From Paraperibacillus esterisolvens (GTDB lineage Bacteria > Bacillota > Bacilli > Bacillales > DSM-1321), in the NCBI RefSeq assembly GCF_046237625.1, contig NZ_CP143545.1, positions 3,286,001 through 3,350,000 of the forward strand: 64,000 nt of DNA, given 5' to 3'. A model generated the notes under the pieces. The model was not told the origin of the DNA. It worked only from the letters and a program-made list of their open reading frames with translations, and ran no database searches. Within the stretch, counting starts at the first letter, position 1; each line of letters opens with the position of its first letter. A program made the translations under genes and the position numbers. Shown piece by piece: positions 32,870 through 42,463 of the stretch.

Positions 32870-35470
32870 CTACACCATGGTACCCGCATTCTGAATATAA
32901 TCCAGTTCTTCCTCGGAAATCAGGACATCCCTTGGCTTGCTTCCCCTTGCTTCGGAAATGATTCCCCTGTCCTGCATCATTTCAATGAGCCTTGCAGCCC
33001 TGTTGTAACCAATATGGAACCTTCGCTGCAGGCTTGATGCCGATGCAGTGCTCTGGATCACAACAAATTCACAGGCTTCATAAAAGAGATCATCCGTTTC
33101 ATCATTCAACTGTGTCTTCTTCATCAATTCATCCTGATGAAATAAATATTGCGGACCCTGCTGTTCCTTTACATGCTGGACCACTTGATCAATTTCATCG
33201 TCTGTCACGAAAGTTCCCTGGATCCTGACTGTTTTCGAGGATCCGTTCTCAGCAAACAGCATGTCACCCCTGCCAAGCAGTTTTTCTGCACCACCCGCAT
33301 CTAAGATGGTCCTCGAATCAATCTGAGAGGAAACAGAGAAGGCGATCCTTGTCGGTATATTAGCCTTGATCAGTCCTGTAATAACGTCCACAGATGGGCG
33401 TTGTGTGGCCAATATCAAATGTATTCCGCAGGCACGGGCCTTTTGGGCAATGCGGCAGATTGCCTCTTCAACATCCGCAGGAGCGGCCATCATCAAATCA
33501 GCCAGCTCATCGATGATAATCAGCAGAAGCGGCAGCTTCTGGGAGTATTGCCCGGCCTGCGCGCACTTTTCGTTATAACGGTTTATATCCCTGACGCCTC
33601 CATGAGCAAAAAGCTCATATCTACGTTCCATTTCCTCGACAGCCCATTTAAGGGCGGCGGTCGCCGCCTTCACATCTGTAATTACCGGGCTGACCAGATG
33701 CGGTATATGATTATAAGGCGCGAGTTCGACCATTTTCGGATCAATCAGCAGGAGCTTCAATTCCTGCGGCGTGGATTTATACAATAAACTTACCAGCATC
33801 GTATTGATGCATACGCTTTTCCCTGAACCCGTAGCACCGGCAATCAATCCATGCGGCATTTTCCTTAAATCGGTAACAATCGGTCCACCCGAGATATCGA
33901 GACCGAGCGCCACTGACATCGGGGAAGGATCTTCCCTGAATGCCGGGCTCCCGAGCACCTCCCTTAGAAATACCGGCTTGCTTTTGCGGTTGGGTATTTC
34001 AATGCCGATCGTATGCTTGCCTGGAATGGGAGCTTCAATCCTGATATCTTTGGCTGCCATGCTGAGTTTAATGTCATCGGATAGATTGGTAACTTTATTT
34101 ACCTTAACCCCTGGCTCAGGCTGCACTTCAAATCTTGTTACAGACGGACCCTGGGCGATGTTCACAACTTTTGCGCGGACATTGAAATTCAGCAGTGTTT
34201 CGTTTAAGATTTCAGACTGCTCCGCAAGCCATTCGCGGTCGCTTTCCGACTGGACGGGCGGAGTCAGCAGATTGATTGAAGGGAACTCATAATGAGCCTG
34301 CCCTGGTTCTTCAGCCGTATCAGCCTGCCTCGCTCCCTGTTCACTCTTCTGTGCGGATGCTGCAGCAATGGGAAGCACTCTATTATGACTTACCGCGGAT
34401 GCCGCCGGATTGGAATGAAGTTTTTTTTTATCCTGTTTAAGCATCACCACATTGAAAGGAATCGTCTTGGCCTTCCTGGCAGGCATTACAGCTGGCGGCT
34501 CGTCCGCCGCGAATCCCTCTTGCGGTCCGGCCGCCTCTGTTGGTTCTGCAGCTTCCGGAGAGTCCGGATCCAAGTCTAATTCAGTTTCCGGCATGGAGAT
34601 AACAGGTTCTGGAATCTCATTCACAGGCACGGCCTGTTCTTCCTGTTCCTCAAAAACTGCATGTTTTTCAGTTAATGGGGACACTTCCTCCGGAGGACGT
34701 TCGGTCCCCTGCTCGTGGTGGAACTCTAAGAAGGGGGCTTCCTCTGTATAATCCTCAAGCTCTGAAGCGGTGAATTCCACTTCTGGAACTTTTTCAGTCT
34801 GTACTTCCTGCGGCTCACTTTTTTTAAGGATTGGCAATTCTAAAGCTGAGGGTTCAGCTGTCAGCGGCAGGTTTTCAAGCCCTTCCATCAGTTCGGCCGC
34901 GATATCTGCCTCTGCCGGGGGATTGAGGCTGTCTGTTAAAATTGCAGGTCTCTGCTTGAATCCATAGATGGGAGAAGGAATTTCAGTCGGCCTGAATGGA
35001 CGCTTTTTCGTTTCCTGGTAAGGAGCCTTGGCGGTTTTTTCCTGCTTAACGCTGCGTTCACGCATTTCCGCCGCTTTAGGTCTCATGGGCTGACTGCTTT
35101 GTCTGACTGCCTTCTCATTCCGCACCCTTCTATTATGAACCAGCTCATCATCCGAGATAACCGGGAAGCGGAATTGTCCCTTTGGATATTGATAAGAAAT
35201 CCTGGCATCTACATCCCGCCTGCTCCGGCCGGAATGGCCGATAATCGGGGTGATTGGTTTATAATCATCCAGTTCTTTTGATATGTCTTCAATAATGGGT
35301 TCCAGCGATTTGGATGGTGTTCCTGATTGAAAGACCTTTGCCTTGGCCTGTTCAATTTTACGCTGAAGCTCTTCTTCCTCTATGGATTCATCCACTATAA
35401 TTTCTTCAACTTCAATAATTTCTTCTTCCTGATGAAAGAGATTAGAAATCTTTTTCATTAGCCATTTCAA
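32870..35470 (-). CDS. sftA: DNA translocase SftA (FtsK/SpoIIIE family)
   Basis: Soluble FtsK-type motor that moves trapped chromosome arms away from the closing division septum, 866 residues. No membrane helices: the first 410 residues are charged, Pro/Glu-rich and probably disordered, as in B. subtilis SftA (YtpT). The motor has Walker A GATGSGKS near residue 545, Walker B LLLIIIDELADLMMA, and ILATQRPSVDVITGLIKANI. The C-terminal gamma winged helix (ASASSLQRRFHIGYNRAARL) reads polar SRS sequences. I prefer the TTG at 35470 (GTGAT 4 nt upstream) over GTG at 35479, which has no ribosome binding site. Start choice uncertain; identity firm. Confidence 0.93.
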   Translation of the reverse strand: MKWLMKKISNLFHQEEEIIEVEEIIVDESIEEEELQRKIEQAKAKVFQSGTPSKSLEPIIEDISKELDDYKPITPIIGHSGRSRRDVDARISYQYPKGQFRFPVISDDELVHNRRVRNEKAVRQSSQPMRPKAAEMRERSVKQEKTAKAPYQETKKRPFRPTEIPSPIYGFKQRPAILTDSLNPPAEADIAAELMEGLENLPLTAEPSALELPILKKSEPQEVQTEKVPEVEFTASELEDYTEEAPFLEFHHEQGTERPPEEVSPLTEKHAVFEEQEEQAVPVNEIPEPVISMPETELDLDPDSPEAAEPTEAAGPQEGFAADEPPAVMPARKAKTIPFNVVMLKQDKKKLHSNPAASAVSHNRVLPIAAASAQKSEQGARQADTAEEPGQAHYEFPSINLLTPPVQSESDREWLAEQSEILNETLLNFNVRAKVVNIAQGPSVTRFEVQPEPGVKVNKVTNLSDDIKLSMAAKDIRIEAPIPGKHTIGIEIPNRKSKPVFLREVLGSPAFREDPSPMSVALGLDISGGPIVTDLRKMPHGLIAGATGSGKSVCINTMLVSLLYKSTPQELKLLLIDPKMVELAPYNHIPHLVSPVITDVKAATAALKWAVEEMERRYELFAHGGVRDINRYNEKCAQAGQYSQKLPLLLIIIDELADLMMAAPADVEEAICRIAQKARACGIHLILATQRPSVDVITGLIKANIPTRIAFSVSSQIDSRTILDAGGAEKLLGRGDMLFAENGSSKTVRIQGTFVTDDEIDQVVQHVKEQQGPQYLFHQDELMKKTQLNDETDDLFYEACEFVVIQSTASASSLQRRFHIGYNRAARLIEMMQDRGIISEARGSKPRDVLISEEELDYIQNAGTMV

Positions 35471-35479
35471 TGAAATCAC

Positions 35480-35868
35480 TCTTTCTATTTTTTACTTATC
35501 CTGTGGCATGTTTAAAGCCTTCAGGGGTATGTACCCCTTTGATCTCCGAAGGGTAATCCGCATGTGAAACAAGAATTCTTCACTCTAGTTTAACAGGTAT
35601 TCATAAAGAAGGAAGTAAAAACCGCAAGATTAGTCTAATGTATCCCTCTATATGGCCTGACTACATTTTGTTCCCTGGTGCAACGTACTTCAAACTGAGC
35701 TTAAAGGCTCGACTTTTTACAAGAAATATCCCCGCTTTACATAATTCGGAAGTGTCCGGCCGGGTTCCTGTGTCCAAGCTACTATCCCCTGGCTTTTTAA
35801 CTTAATAAGTGTAACAAGTAATTATATCAGGTTTTTTAAAAAGGAAATACCATTTTTTCCGTAACAAG
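35480..35868. other. Gene-free stretch upstream of sftA
   Basis: No supported gene. In B. subtilis ytpR (a tRNA-binding-domain protein) lies in this area; I find no trace of it here. A perfect 16-nt palindrome AGGGGTATGTACCCCT lies near 35523-35538, of unknown role. Confidence 0.5.
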
Positions 35869-35869
35869 C

Positions 35870-35893
35870 AAAAAAACCGCCGCAGCGGTTTTT
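35870..35893 (-). terminator. Terminator of ytpP-ytpQ
   Basis: AACCGC pairs with GCGGTT around TGCG on the minus strand, followed by T7. Confidence 0.85.
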
Positions 35894-35899
35894 CGGATA

Positions 35900-36718
35900 T
35901 CATTTTTCCTGGTCTTCTTCTTTTGAGCGATTTTTGCCCAGGATGAAAACCGGCTCCAGCTCTCCGTCATCATATAAGAAGGATAATGCAGTAACCGGCA
36001 CATTGCCCGATGCAAAAAAGCTCATGGCCATCTGGGCAAGCACATCATAGCCTGTCTGGTTCCGGATATCTCCGATTATGATGACATCCTGATGGGGCAC
36101 GGCAAGAGCCATCGTACCTTCTACACTGGATTTCATATTGTCAAGCCAGGAAGTGTTGAGAATCCTGCTCGCATCGTATCCATCGTTAGTATTCAAGAAA
36201 TAAAAGGTATTTCCTGCAACGGTGTCTTCCTTCAGCGTGACAGGCAGGGATCTTACATTAAAGCGGGCGATTTCACGGATTCTCCCCTTTTCCCACCCTT
36301 CCCTTTGTATCAATTCATCATCAATCAAACGGTAGGTTGTACCAAGATCAAGGGCATAGTAAATCCTTGTTTCTGCTGTATGTTCATCAAAAAAGAAAGG
36401 CACACCTTCTCTTGTTTCTGCCGGAAAAGACGCAGATCGGATAACCGGAAGGATTTTCTTTTCGTTGCCTTCCAGGCTTTCGCTCCCGCCCATGACGGAA
36501 AGGCCCTCATCAACATAATAGACCACTTCATCAATAGCCTTTTCTTTTCTCGTTTCCCATTTTGCCAAAATTCCCGACAACTCAATGGTAATTCCCTTTC
36601 CTGAACTGTCATTAACAATCCTGAGCGATTCTTTTTCCCGGTCAAAATGGAAAGTCCGGCCTGGGCCCTGAAGCTTTTCCACCAGGATATTCTTCAATTT
36701 GGCAGCTGTCATTTTCAT
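35900..36718 (-). CDS. ytpQ: DUF1444 family protein YtpQ
   Basis: 272-residue soluble protein of the DUF1444 (UPF0354) family, B. subtilis YtpQ. It starts MKMTAAKLKNILVEKLQGPG and has the conserved LPVIRSASFPAETREGVPFF and YALDLGTTYRLIDDELI stretches. No membrane segment or catalytic motif that I recognise. ATG with GAGGAGG at 7 nt. It follows the thioredoxin-like ytpP by 32 nt and shares its terminator, the usual pairing in Bacillus. Function is unknown. Confidence 0.9.
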   Translation of the reverse strand: MKMTAAKLKNILVEKLQGPGRTFHFDREKESLRIVNDSSGKGITIELSGILAKWETRKEKAIDEVVYYVDEGLSVMGGSESLEGNEKKILPVIRSASFPAETREGVPFFFDEHTAETRIYYALDLGTTYRLIDDELIQREGWEKGRIREIARFNVRSLPVTLKEDTVAGNTFYFLNTNDGYDASRILNTSWLDNMKSSVEGTMALAVPHQDVIIIGDIRNQTGYDVLAQMAMSFFASGNVPVTALSFLYDDGELEPVFILGKNRSKEEDQEK

Positions 36719-36750
36719 TGTGCCACCTCCTCATCTACTCTTCTTTGCCG

Positions 36751-37062
36751 TCAAAGTCCCTGTATGAAGCTCTCGATTTCTTCCCTGGTTTTTCTGTCTT
36801 TGCTGACAAACCTTCCTGTCTCGCGCCCATCCTCAAATGCAAGGAAACTCGGAATTCCATATATTGAGTTGTCAGCACATATTTCAATAAATTGATCTCT
36901 ATCTACATAAACAAAAGTAAAATCCTTGTACTCTGCTTCAACCTCCGGCATAAAAGGGTCGATGAACCTGCAATCCGGACACCAATCTGCTGAAAATAGA
37001 AAAATGGTTTTTCCATTCTCTTTCAATGAGTTGAATTGCTCAGCTGATTCTAACTTTTTCAT
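36751..37062 (-). CDS. ytpP: Thioredoxin-like protein YtpP
   Basis: 103-residue thioredoxin-fold protein with the redox centre FSADWCPDCRFIDPF (C-P-D-C in place of C-G-P-C) and cis-Pro loop YGIPSFLAFEDGRE. The active-site variant suggests a dedicated, non-housekeeping thiol oxidoreductase; in B. subtilis YtpP is of this type. Start ATG 37062 with AAGGAG at 9 nt; a longer GTG start at 37080 would run through that ribosome binding site. Cytoplasmic, no signal peptide. Upstream gene of ytpQ. Confidence 0.92.
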   Translation of the reverse strand: MKKLESAEQFNSLKENGKTIFLFSADWCPDCRFIDPFMPEVEAEYKDFTFVYVDRDQFIEICADNSIYGIPSFLAFEDGRETGRFVSKDRKTREEIESFIQGL

Positions 37063-37248
37063 ATATAAAAACTCCTTCACTGTTTATTTATATAAAATGG
37101 CTTATACAGCCTGATAATAACAGACGCCGGAAACTTAGACTATAAAAAAGCTTCTCTTGCTAAAAACTTCGAAATAAGTTGAGAATTGTCAGAAATTACT
37201 TTAAATTAAGAAATAATAGGATATTATACCCAATAAAGGAGATGACAC

Positions 37249-39312
37249 ATGAAAACAATAAAGGCTAAAGTACGGTTTATGCTTATCATTGCCATAGGCA
37301 GTGCTATCCTGCTCGGAACCTTCAATATTATTTCCAACCGACTCCAAAACTCTGCAGGGATTAAACAGCTTCGGCTGAATAAGGCGGTCACTGCAAGTAA
37401 AGACATTAAGTACAATATGGCAGTAACCAGGAAGTTCGAACAGCAATATCTTCGGGAGCCTATGTCAATTACTTCTGAGATGGCAGTAAGAAACAACCTC
37501 CAGGTCCGGACAAAAGCCCGTGACCTGGCCAAGGAATATACCGATTTTCCAGATATAGCGGCTCTTTTCAAAAAGATTGAAAAATCCGCCAGTGATTACC
37601 GCACAGAATTTCTCATTCTTATTAACATGTACCAGGAGATCGGCTATAACCCCAGCGAAGGATTAAAGGGCAAAATTTCCACTGCAGAAAAAAACATCAT
37701 TGAATTCTTTGCTGAAAATAAAAGCGAAGCCCTCTCTAAGCAGTTTTCAGAACTCACCATGTTTGAAAAACAGTTCCTGATAACCAAAGATGAAGAAGTG
37801 TATAAGCAATTCCTGGCACTTTCAAGTACTTTTGAACAGACTGTTGAATCTTCTGAATTAAAACCTGTACAAAAGAAAAATCTCCTACCATTATTTAAAC
37901 GGTTTTTTGAATCCACCAAAATTATGATGGCCAATTATTTCATAACAGAGGACTATGTTGAATCTTTTAATAAGGCTGGGACTTCGGTAGAAAATGCTGC
38001 CTATGAAGTGGATACAAAGGTTATGGCAGCTGAGGGAGAGCTTGGCTCGAGTATAGCCCGCCAATCCCGCATGATCTTTTTGGCTTCCCTTCTCATAACG
38101 ATTATCCTGACCGCATCCCTGCTGTTGGCGGGATTATATCTGATAAGGGCCATCAGCCGTTCCATTGCCTCACTGAAACGCGGCGCTGAAAAAATCGGGC
38201 ATGGAGACCTGACAGCCCGTGTACAAAAAATAGCAAATGATGAAATGGGAGAACTTGCTGATACGTTTAACTTCATGGCAGAAAAAGTGTATACTTCCCT
38301 TACCAGTGTCATGCTGTCAGCTGAACGGCTCCACTCGTCGTCAAAAAGCCTTGCCGCCATTTCTGAGGAGACATCCGCACAATCCGGGGAAGTAAATGAA
38401 GCCATCCGGCAGGTGGCCGCCGGAGCCAGCATCCAGACGGCCAAGCTTGAGGAAAGCAACCGGGTCATCATGGATGCCGCTCTTTCAATTGACAATTCGG
38501 AAAATGCTGCGCGGATGATAGCTTTTGAAGCAAAAAGAACTGAACAGGAAGGCCAGTCAGGCCTTGTGGTCATTGAGGCACTGGAATCTGTATCTGGCAG
38601 CTTCATGGAGCTGGCCGGCCATCTGGCCGGTCAGGTTGAACAAGCTTCTCGCCAATCCCTTGAAATATCTGGAATCGTCGGAACCATCCAGGAAATCGCT
38701 GACAATACCAACCTCCTTGCACTGAATGCCGCAATTGAATCCGCCAGGGCCGGGGATGCCGGCAGAAGCTTTTCGGTTGTTGCCGATGAAGTCAGGAAGC
38801 TTGCAGAACGGTCAAAGTCTGAAGCTGCAAATATACAGACACTGATAACAAGCATGAACCACCAGATGTCGAAGCTGATGGGGGAAGCAAAAAAATTCAA
38901 CGAATACAAAGAGAAACAAAGCCAGTCGGTCAATCAGACGAAAAGCGCTTTTGAAAATATCGTATCAAGCGTCTCCTCAATCAGTGAGAAAATCCATGCG
39001 GTCGAAAATTCAATTACAGATGTACAGCATGCCAATTCTTTGCTGAATGAACGCATGGGGGCTGTCCATCAGATTTCCGAGCAGTCAGCAGCTTCCTCCC
39101 AGCAGGTAAGCGCCGCAAGTGAGACCCAGCGCCATGCCATTTCCCAGGTAAACGAAGCTGCCGGGGAGCTTAGTGTCATTGCATCCGGACTCCAGGAGGT
39201 CGTTTCGCAGTTCCAGCTGAATAGCCCATCACAAGAATCCGAGCAGAAGGCGTCTTCCGCTCGAGGAAGCCGTTTCAGCTTGGTGAGGAAAAGAACAAGG
39301 GCTGCTGAATAA
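37249..39312 (+). CDS. Methyl-accepting chemotaxis protein
   Basis: 687-residue transmembrane chemoreceptor. Helix 1 is residues 9-27, the extracellular all-helical sensor spans about 30-273, helix 2 is about 277-300 (MIFLASLLITIILTASLLLA), the HAMP domain follows (IRAISRSIASLKRGAEKIGH, HGDLTARVQKIANDEMGELA) and the signalling coiled coil has the hairpin tip EIADNTNLLALNAAIESARAGDAGRSFSVVADEVRKLAERS, the most conserved sequence of the class. No C-terminal receptor pentapeptide. Start ATG with AAAGGAG at 7 nt. No che genes nearby, so it is a stand-alone receptor. The ligand is unknown; the large helical sensor recalls helical bimodular sensors but this is a guess. Confidence 0.94.
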   Translation: MKTIKAKVRFMLIIAIGSAILLGTFNIISNRLQNSAGIKQLRLNKAVTASKDIKYNMAVTRKFEQQYLREPMSITSEMAVRNNLQVRTKARDLAKEYTDFPDIAALFKKIEKSASDYRTEFLILINMYQEIGYNPSEGLKGKISTAEKNIIEFFAENKSEALSKQFSELTMFEKQFLITKDEEVYKQFLALSSTFEQTVESSELKPVQKKNLLPLFKRFFESTKIMMANYFITEDYVESFNKAGTSVENAAYEVDTKVMAAEGELGSSIARQSRMIFLASLLITIILTASLLLAGLYLIRAISRSIASLKRGAEKIGHGDLTARVQKIANDEMGELADTFNFMAEKVYTSLTSVMLSAERLHSSSKSLAAISEETSAQSGEVNEAIRQVAAGASIQTAKLEESNRVIMDAALSIDNSENAARMIAFEAKRTEQEGQSGLVVIEALESVSGSFMELAGHLAGQVEQASRQSLEISGIVGTIQEIADNTNLLALNAAIESARAGDAGRSFSVVADEVRKLAERSKSEAANIQTLITSMNHQMSKLMGEAKKFNEYKEKQSQSVNQTKSAFENIVSSVSSISEKIHAVENSITDVQHANSLLNERMGAVHQISEQSAASSQQVSAASETQRHAISQVNEAAGELSVIASGLQEVVSQFQLNSPSQESEQKASSARGSRFSLVRKRTRAAE

Positions 39313-39316
39313 AATT

Positions 39317-39350
39317 AAAAAGGCTGTGGAGCCATTTCCGCAGCCTTTTT
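39317..39350 (+). terminator. Terminator of the chemoreceptor gene
   Basis: AAAAAGGCTG pairs with CAGCCTTTTT, with an internal GG/CC pair, ending in a T run. Confidence 0.88.
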
Positions 39351-39426
39351 GTTTTTGGAAATCCCGTATACAAGTAAGTTGAATTCCGCTTCTTAACAAC
39401 CAGTTACATAATTTGAACGGATATGT

Positions 39427-39951
39427 TCAGCGCCCTTTTTCAGCCTCTGCATATTCCCACTGCCCAAGCAGCATTTCGACTATATGGGCAAACATTTGAT
39501 TCCTTTTGATCCGCCCATTGGTAAATACCCCAATTGCCCCTTCACTCTTCCTGATTTCCTTCATCTTCGTAAAATCTTCCATGACCGGCCCAAGCTCTTC
39601 TCCAGCCAAAAGCCGGCCAGCCACTTCTACCGGCAGCGGGATCCTTGCGCCGCCCGCAATGATCACTCCATTATCCCCAGTCGCGAGTGCGCCCCAGTTA
39701 CATACAAACACACCTCTTTCAGTCTGAACGACACCTCCTTCCAGCCCAAAGCCGATATCTGCCCCTGATGCCTTAAGCGCTCCCACAGCACGGTTGATTG
39801 CCCCCTGGATCGTTTCTTCATCTGTAAAAGGCTGTTCTGAAACTCCTGATGGTACATCCTTAGGAATCACTTCCGCCAGGATGGAACCAAGCGCGTCCCG
39901 GACTGCTCCGACTTTGGCAGGATTATGACTTCCGATCGCAGCTTTTATCAT
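39427..39951 (-). CDS. Non-canonical purine NTP phosphatase (DUF84/YjjX family)
   Basis: 174-residue house-cleaning phosphatase expected to hydrolyse inosine and xanthosine triphosphates. The start MIKAAIGSHNPAKVGAVRDAL has the family S-x-N-P-x-K-x-x-A motif, followed by DIGFGLEGGVVQTERG and GVFTNGRIKRNQMFAHIVEM. The ATG at 39951 has GGAAGG upstream; the frame also opens at a TTG (39972) overlapping ytoP. It lies 17 nt after the M42 peptidase gene on the same strand, so the two probably form one transcript. Typical length. Confidence 0.88.
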   Translation of the reverse strand: MIKAAIGSHNPAKVGAVRDALGSILAEVIPKDVPSGVSEQPFTDEETIQGAINRAVGALKASGADIGFGLEGGVVQTERGVFVCNWGALATGDNGVIIAGGARIPLPVEVAGRLLAGEELGPVMEDFTKMKEIRKSEGAIGVFTNGRIKRNQMFAHIVEMLLGQWEYAEAEKGR

Positions 39952-39968
39952 ATAATCAGCCCTTCCTA

Positions 39969-41042
39969 TCAAACATTTTGATGAATGGTTTCAACCATCG
40001 TTTTGTCCGTACTCTTTACCAGCTTGATCAATAGTTCCTTTGCTGCCGCATAATCGTCAACATGCATGATGGCTGCTGAGGTGTGGATATACCTTGAACA
40101 GATTCCGATGACGGCGCTTGGCACGCCTTCTCCAGACAGATGGATGCTGCCGGCATCCGTACCTCCGGCTGGTGCAACGAAGTATTGATAAGGGATTTTA
40201 TTATCCTCTGCCGTCTGGATGATAAACTCCCTCATTCCCCGGTGCATCACCATTGTGCGGTCCAGAATCCGGAGCAGCGCTCCCTGGCCCAGCTGGCCAA
40301 ATTCATGCTTATTTCCTGACATATCATTTGCAGGACTTGCATCAAGCGCATAAAAAATGTCAGGCTTGACAAGTGCAGCAGCAGTCTGCGCCCCTCTGAG
40401 CCCCACTTCCTCCTGGACCGTGGCACCGGAATACAGGGTATTGGGAAGGGTTTCATTCTGCAATTCTTTCATAAGTTCAATGGCGAGTCCGCATCCATAT
40501 CGGTTGTCCCAAGCTTTGGCCATGATTTTCTTTTTGTTTGCAAGCGGAGTAAACGTACAGACCGGCACGATCTGCTGCCCCGGCATAATCCCGAAAGCCC
40601 TTGCGTCTTCCCTGTTGTCGGCACCGATATCGATGAGCATATGCTTCATATCCATCGGTGACTTTCTCTGGGCTTCTGACAGCAAATGAGGAGGAATGGA
40701 ACCAATCACTCCAATGACCGGACCATTTTTAGTGATAACCTGGACACGTTGAGCCAGCAGCACCTGACTCCACCATCCGCCCAGCGGATGGAACTTAATC
40801 ATCCCATTGTCAGTGATTCCTGTGACCATGAACCCAACTTCATCCATATGTCCCGCTACCATCACAACCGGGCCGCTTTCTCCTTTTTTTACACCGAAAA
40901 TACTCCCAAGCTTATCCTGGACAATCTCATCTGAGTATTTTTCAAGCTCGCTCCTCATAAAATCTCTTACTAAATATTCATTACCGGGTGCACCCGGCAG
41001 TTCAGTCAAAGTTTTAAATAAATCCAACGTTTCCCGATTCAT
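39969..41042 (-). CDS. ytoP: M42-family glutamyl aminopeptidase (YtoP)
   Basis: 357-residue cobalt/zinc aminopeptidase of family M42 (PepA/FrvX type), cytoplasmic, probably forming a large tetrahedral complex. Metal ligands are visible as AGHMDEVGFM (H), AWDNRYGCG (D), ATVQEEVGLRGA (catalytic and metal Glu-Glu), and ALDASPANDM (D), with the late His in RYIHTSAAIMHVDDY. N-terminus ETLDLFKTLTELPGAPGNEYLVRDF is typical. Full length. Likely co-transcribed with the NTP phosphatase gene that follows. Confidence 0.93.
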   Translation of the reverse strand: MNRETLDLFKTLTELPGAPGNEYLVRDFMRSELEKYSDEIVQDKLGSIFGVKKGESGPVVMVAGHMDEVGFMVTGITDNGMIKFHPLGGWWSQVLLAQRVQVITKNGPVIGVIGSIPPHLLSEAQRKSPMDMKHMLIDIGADNREDARAFGIMPGQQIVPVCTFTPLANKKKIMAKAWDNRYGCGLAIELMKELQNETLPNTLYSGATVQEEVGLRGAQTAAALVKPDIFYALDASPANDMSGNKHEFGQLGQGALLRILDRTMVMHRGMREFIIQTAEDNKIPYQYFVAPAGGTDAGSIHLSGEGVPSAVIGICSRYIHTSAAIMHVDDYAAAKELLIKLVKSTDKTMVETIHQNV

Positions 41043-41196
41043 CTAGACAGCCCCTTCCTGCATTTAATGAGCATCCTAATTTTATAGAAAAATGTGAACT
41101 CTTACCACAATTGCAACTCGTACAGGCAAAAACCTAATAATTCCTGCTATACTATAACCACAATGACAATAAGATATTATAAAGAGGTGGATACAT

Positions 41197-41505
41197 TTGA
41201 ATTGGAAATCCTTTGCGTTAGGGGCCTTAGCCGGATTCGCGGCAGGCTATGGTGCAAAAATGGCCCGGCAGTCCGCTGATACACCGCCGGAAACAATACT
41301 TTCCCATGTGAAATCCGTCCTGAAAAAAGACGGCCGAATACAAGGTTCATGGATCATTATGAAGCCGGAAGCCTATGAACATCACAGCATCCCATATACC
41401 GTCTACAGAGGCGGCATTACGAAAGTTTCCGGGGACATGAATGAACAATACGAATTCATAGCCGACTCTAAGACCGGCACAATCCTTAACTTGATTTCCC
41501 ATTAA
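41197..41505 (+). CDS. ytzB: PepSY-like small secreted or membrane protein YtzB
   Basis: 102-residue protein: a short N-terminal hydrophobic segment (SFALGALAGFAAGYGAKMA, residues 5-23) that may anchor it, then a single PepSY-like domain (ILSHVKSVLKKDGRIQGSWI ... YEFIADSKTGTIL). Start is TTG at 41197, 6 nt after GAGGTGG. It is divergent from ytoP as in B. subtilis. Such single PepSY domains are thought to restrain peptidases, which would suit its neighbour, but this is conjecture. Confidence 0.85.
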   Translation: MNWKSFALGALAGFAAGYGAKMARQSADTPPETILSHVKSVLKKDGRIQGSWIIMKPEAYEHHSIPYTVYRGGITKVSGDMNEQYEFIADSKTGTILNLISH

Positions 41506-41507
41506 AG

Positions 41508-41540
41508 TAAGGGCAGCCCATGATTTATGGGCTGCCCTTA
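41508..41540. terminator. Bidirectional terminator between ytzB and ytnP
   Basis: TAAGGGCAGCCCAT pairs perfectly with ATGGGCTGCCCTTA around a 5-nt loop between the convergent genes. Confidence 0.88.
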
Positions 41541-41546
41541 CTCTTC

Positions 41547-42395
41547 TTATATCTTATCTCTTTTGATATCTGAAACAATTTCCTTACCGGATGAATCCCA
41601 TTTTACTGAACGGTATACAGCATCATGGTAAAAAGTGAACCAGGCATCCCTGCCGAGCCCATATTCCATCCATTTCTGCTTTTGACTGATCGATGTCATC
41701 GGATAATCATCATAGGCCAGCACCCATAGCACATTTGAGTGTGCATGGGTAGGCATTAAATCTGCCATATGGACAATTGTCTCTTTTCCATCCTCAAAAA
41801 TCAGGATGGAATGTCCGTCACTATGACCTCCTGTATGGACCATCTTAAGGCCCGGCAAAATTTCCATTTCTCCCGTAAACGTTTTCACTTGTGATTGAAT
41901 GGGTTCCCAGTTTTCTTTCCAATATGTATTCCTGGATCTGATATTCGGTTCGCGCATTTCATTCCATTCCACTTCTGAAGTGAAAATTTCCGCCTGTTTG
42001 AAGATGGATTTCCACTCGCCGGCTTCTTCCCTGGTCAAGCCGCAGGCATGGTCAAAATGCATATGTGTCAGGAGAATCATATCAATATCCTCTTCCCGAA
42101 GGCCGACTTCAGCCAGGGATTCAGAAAGATTCGATTCCTGGGTCACACCGTAATTCTTCATCTGCTTCTCAGTCAGCCTGCCTCTTCCTATTCCGCTTTC
42201 AATCAGGATGTTTTTCCCATCCTTCTGTACAAGGATTGGATCAGTTCTGAGCTCAATCTGGTTCTTCTCATTCACATCATACTTTTTCGCCCATAACGCC
42301 TTGGGGACAACGCCAAACATGGCCCCTCCATCAAGATAGGTGACTCCCCCATCAAGCCAGGTCAAGGTAAAGCCCGCTGCTTCTAATATCTCCAC
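41547..42395 (-). CDS. ytnP: Metallo-beta-lactamase-fold hydrolase YtnP (lactonase-like)
   Basis: 282-residue metallo-beta-lactamase-fold enzyme. The zinc motif is LLTHMHFDHACGL (HxHxDH), with further ligands in HTGGHSDGHSIL and VHMADLMPTHAH. It matches B. subtilis YtnP, a lactonase-like enzyme reported to interfere with Streptomyces signalling, so quorum quenching is a plausible role. The opening ILEAAGFTLTWLDGGVTYLDGGAMFGVVP is characteristic. Cytoplasmic, no signal peptide. Single-gene unit. Start at 42395 behind GGAGG. Confidence 0.9.
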   Translation of the reverse strand: MEILEAAGFTLTWLDGGVTYLDGGAMFGVVPKALWAKKYDVNEKNQIELRTDPILVQKDGKNILIESGIGRGRLTEKQMKNYGVTQESNLSESLAEVGLREEDIDMILLTHMHFDHACGLTREEAGEWKSIFKQAEIFTSEVEWNEMREPNIRSRNTYWKENWEPIQSQVKTFTGEMEILPGLKMVHTGGHSDGHSILIFEDGKETIVHMADLMPTHAHSNVLWVLAYDDYPMTSISQKQKWMEYGLGRDAWFTFYHDAVYRSVKWDSSGKEIVSDIKRDKI

Positions 42396-42463
42396 ATTAA
42401 ACCCCTCCTGCTTTTAGTTTAGCATTTACAGAGGCGGGTGTGGAAGCCTGAGCTTGGACCAAA

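Noticed and set aside
37160..37232. Sigma-D promoter for the chemoreceptor gene
   Set aside because: TAAA and a GATAT element are present but the spacing (about 11) does not fit sigma-D; a sigma-A reading (TTGAGA, 17 bp, TAAATT) is equally weak.
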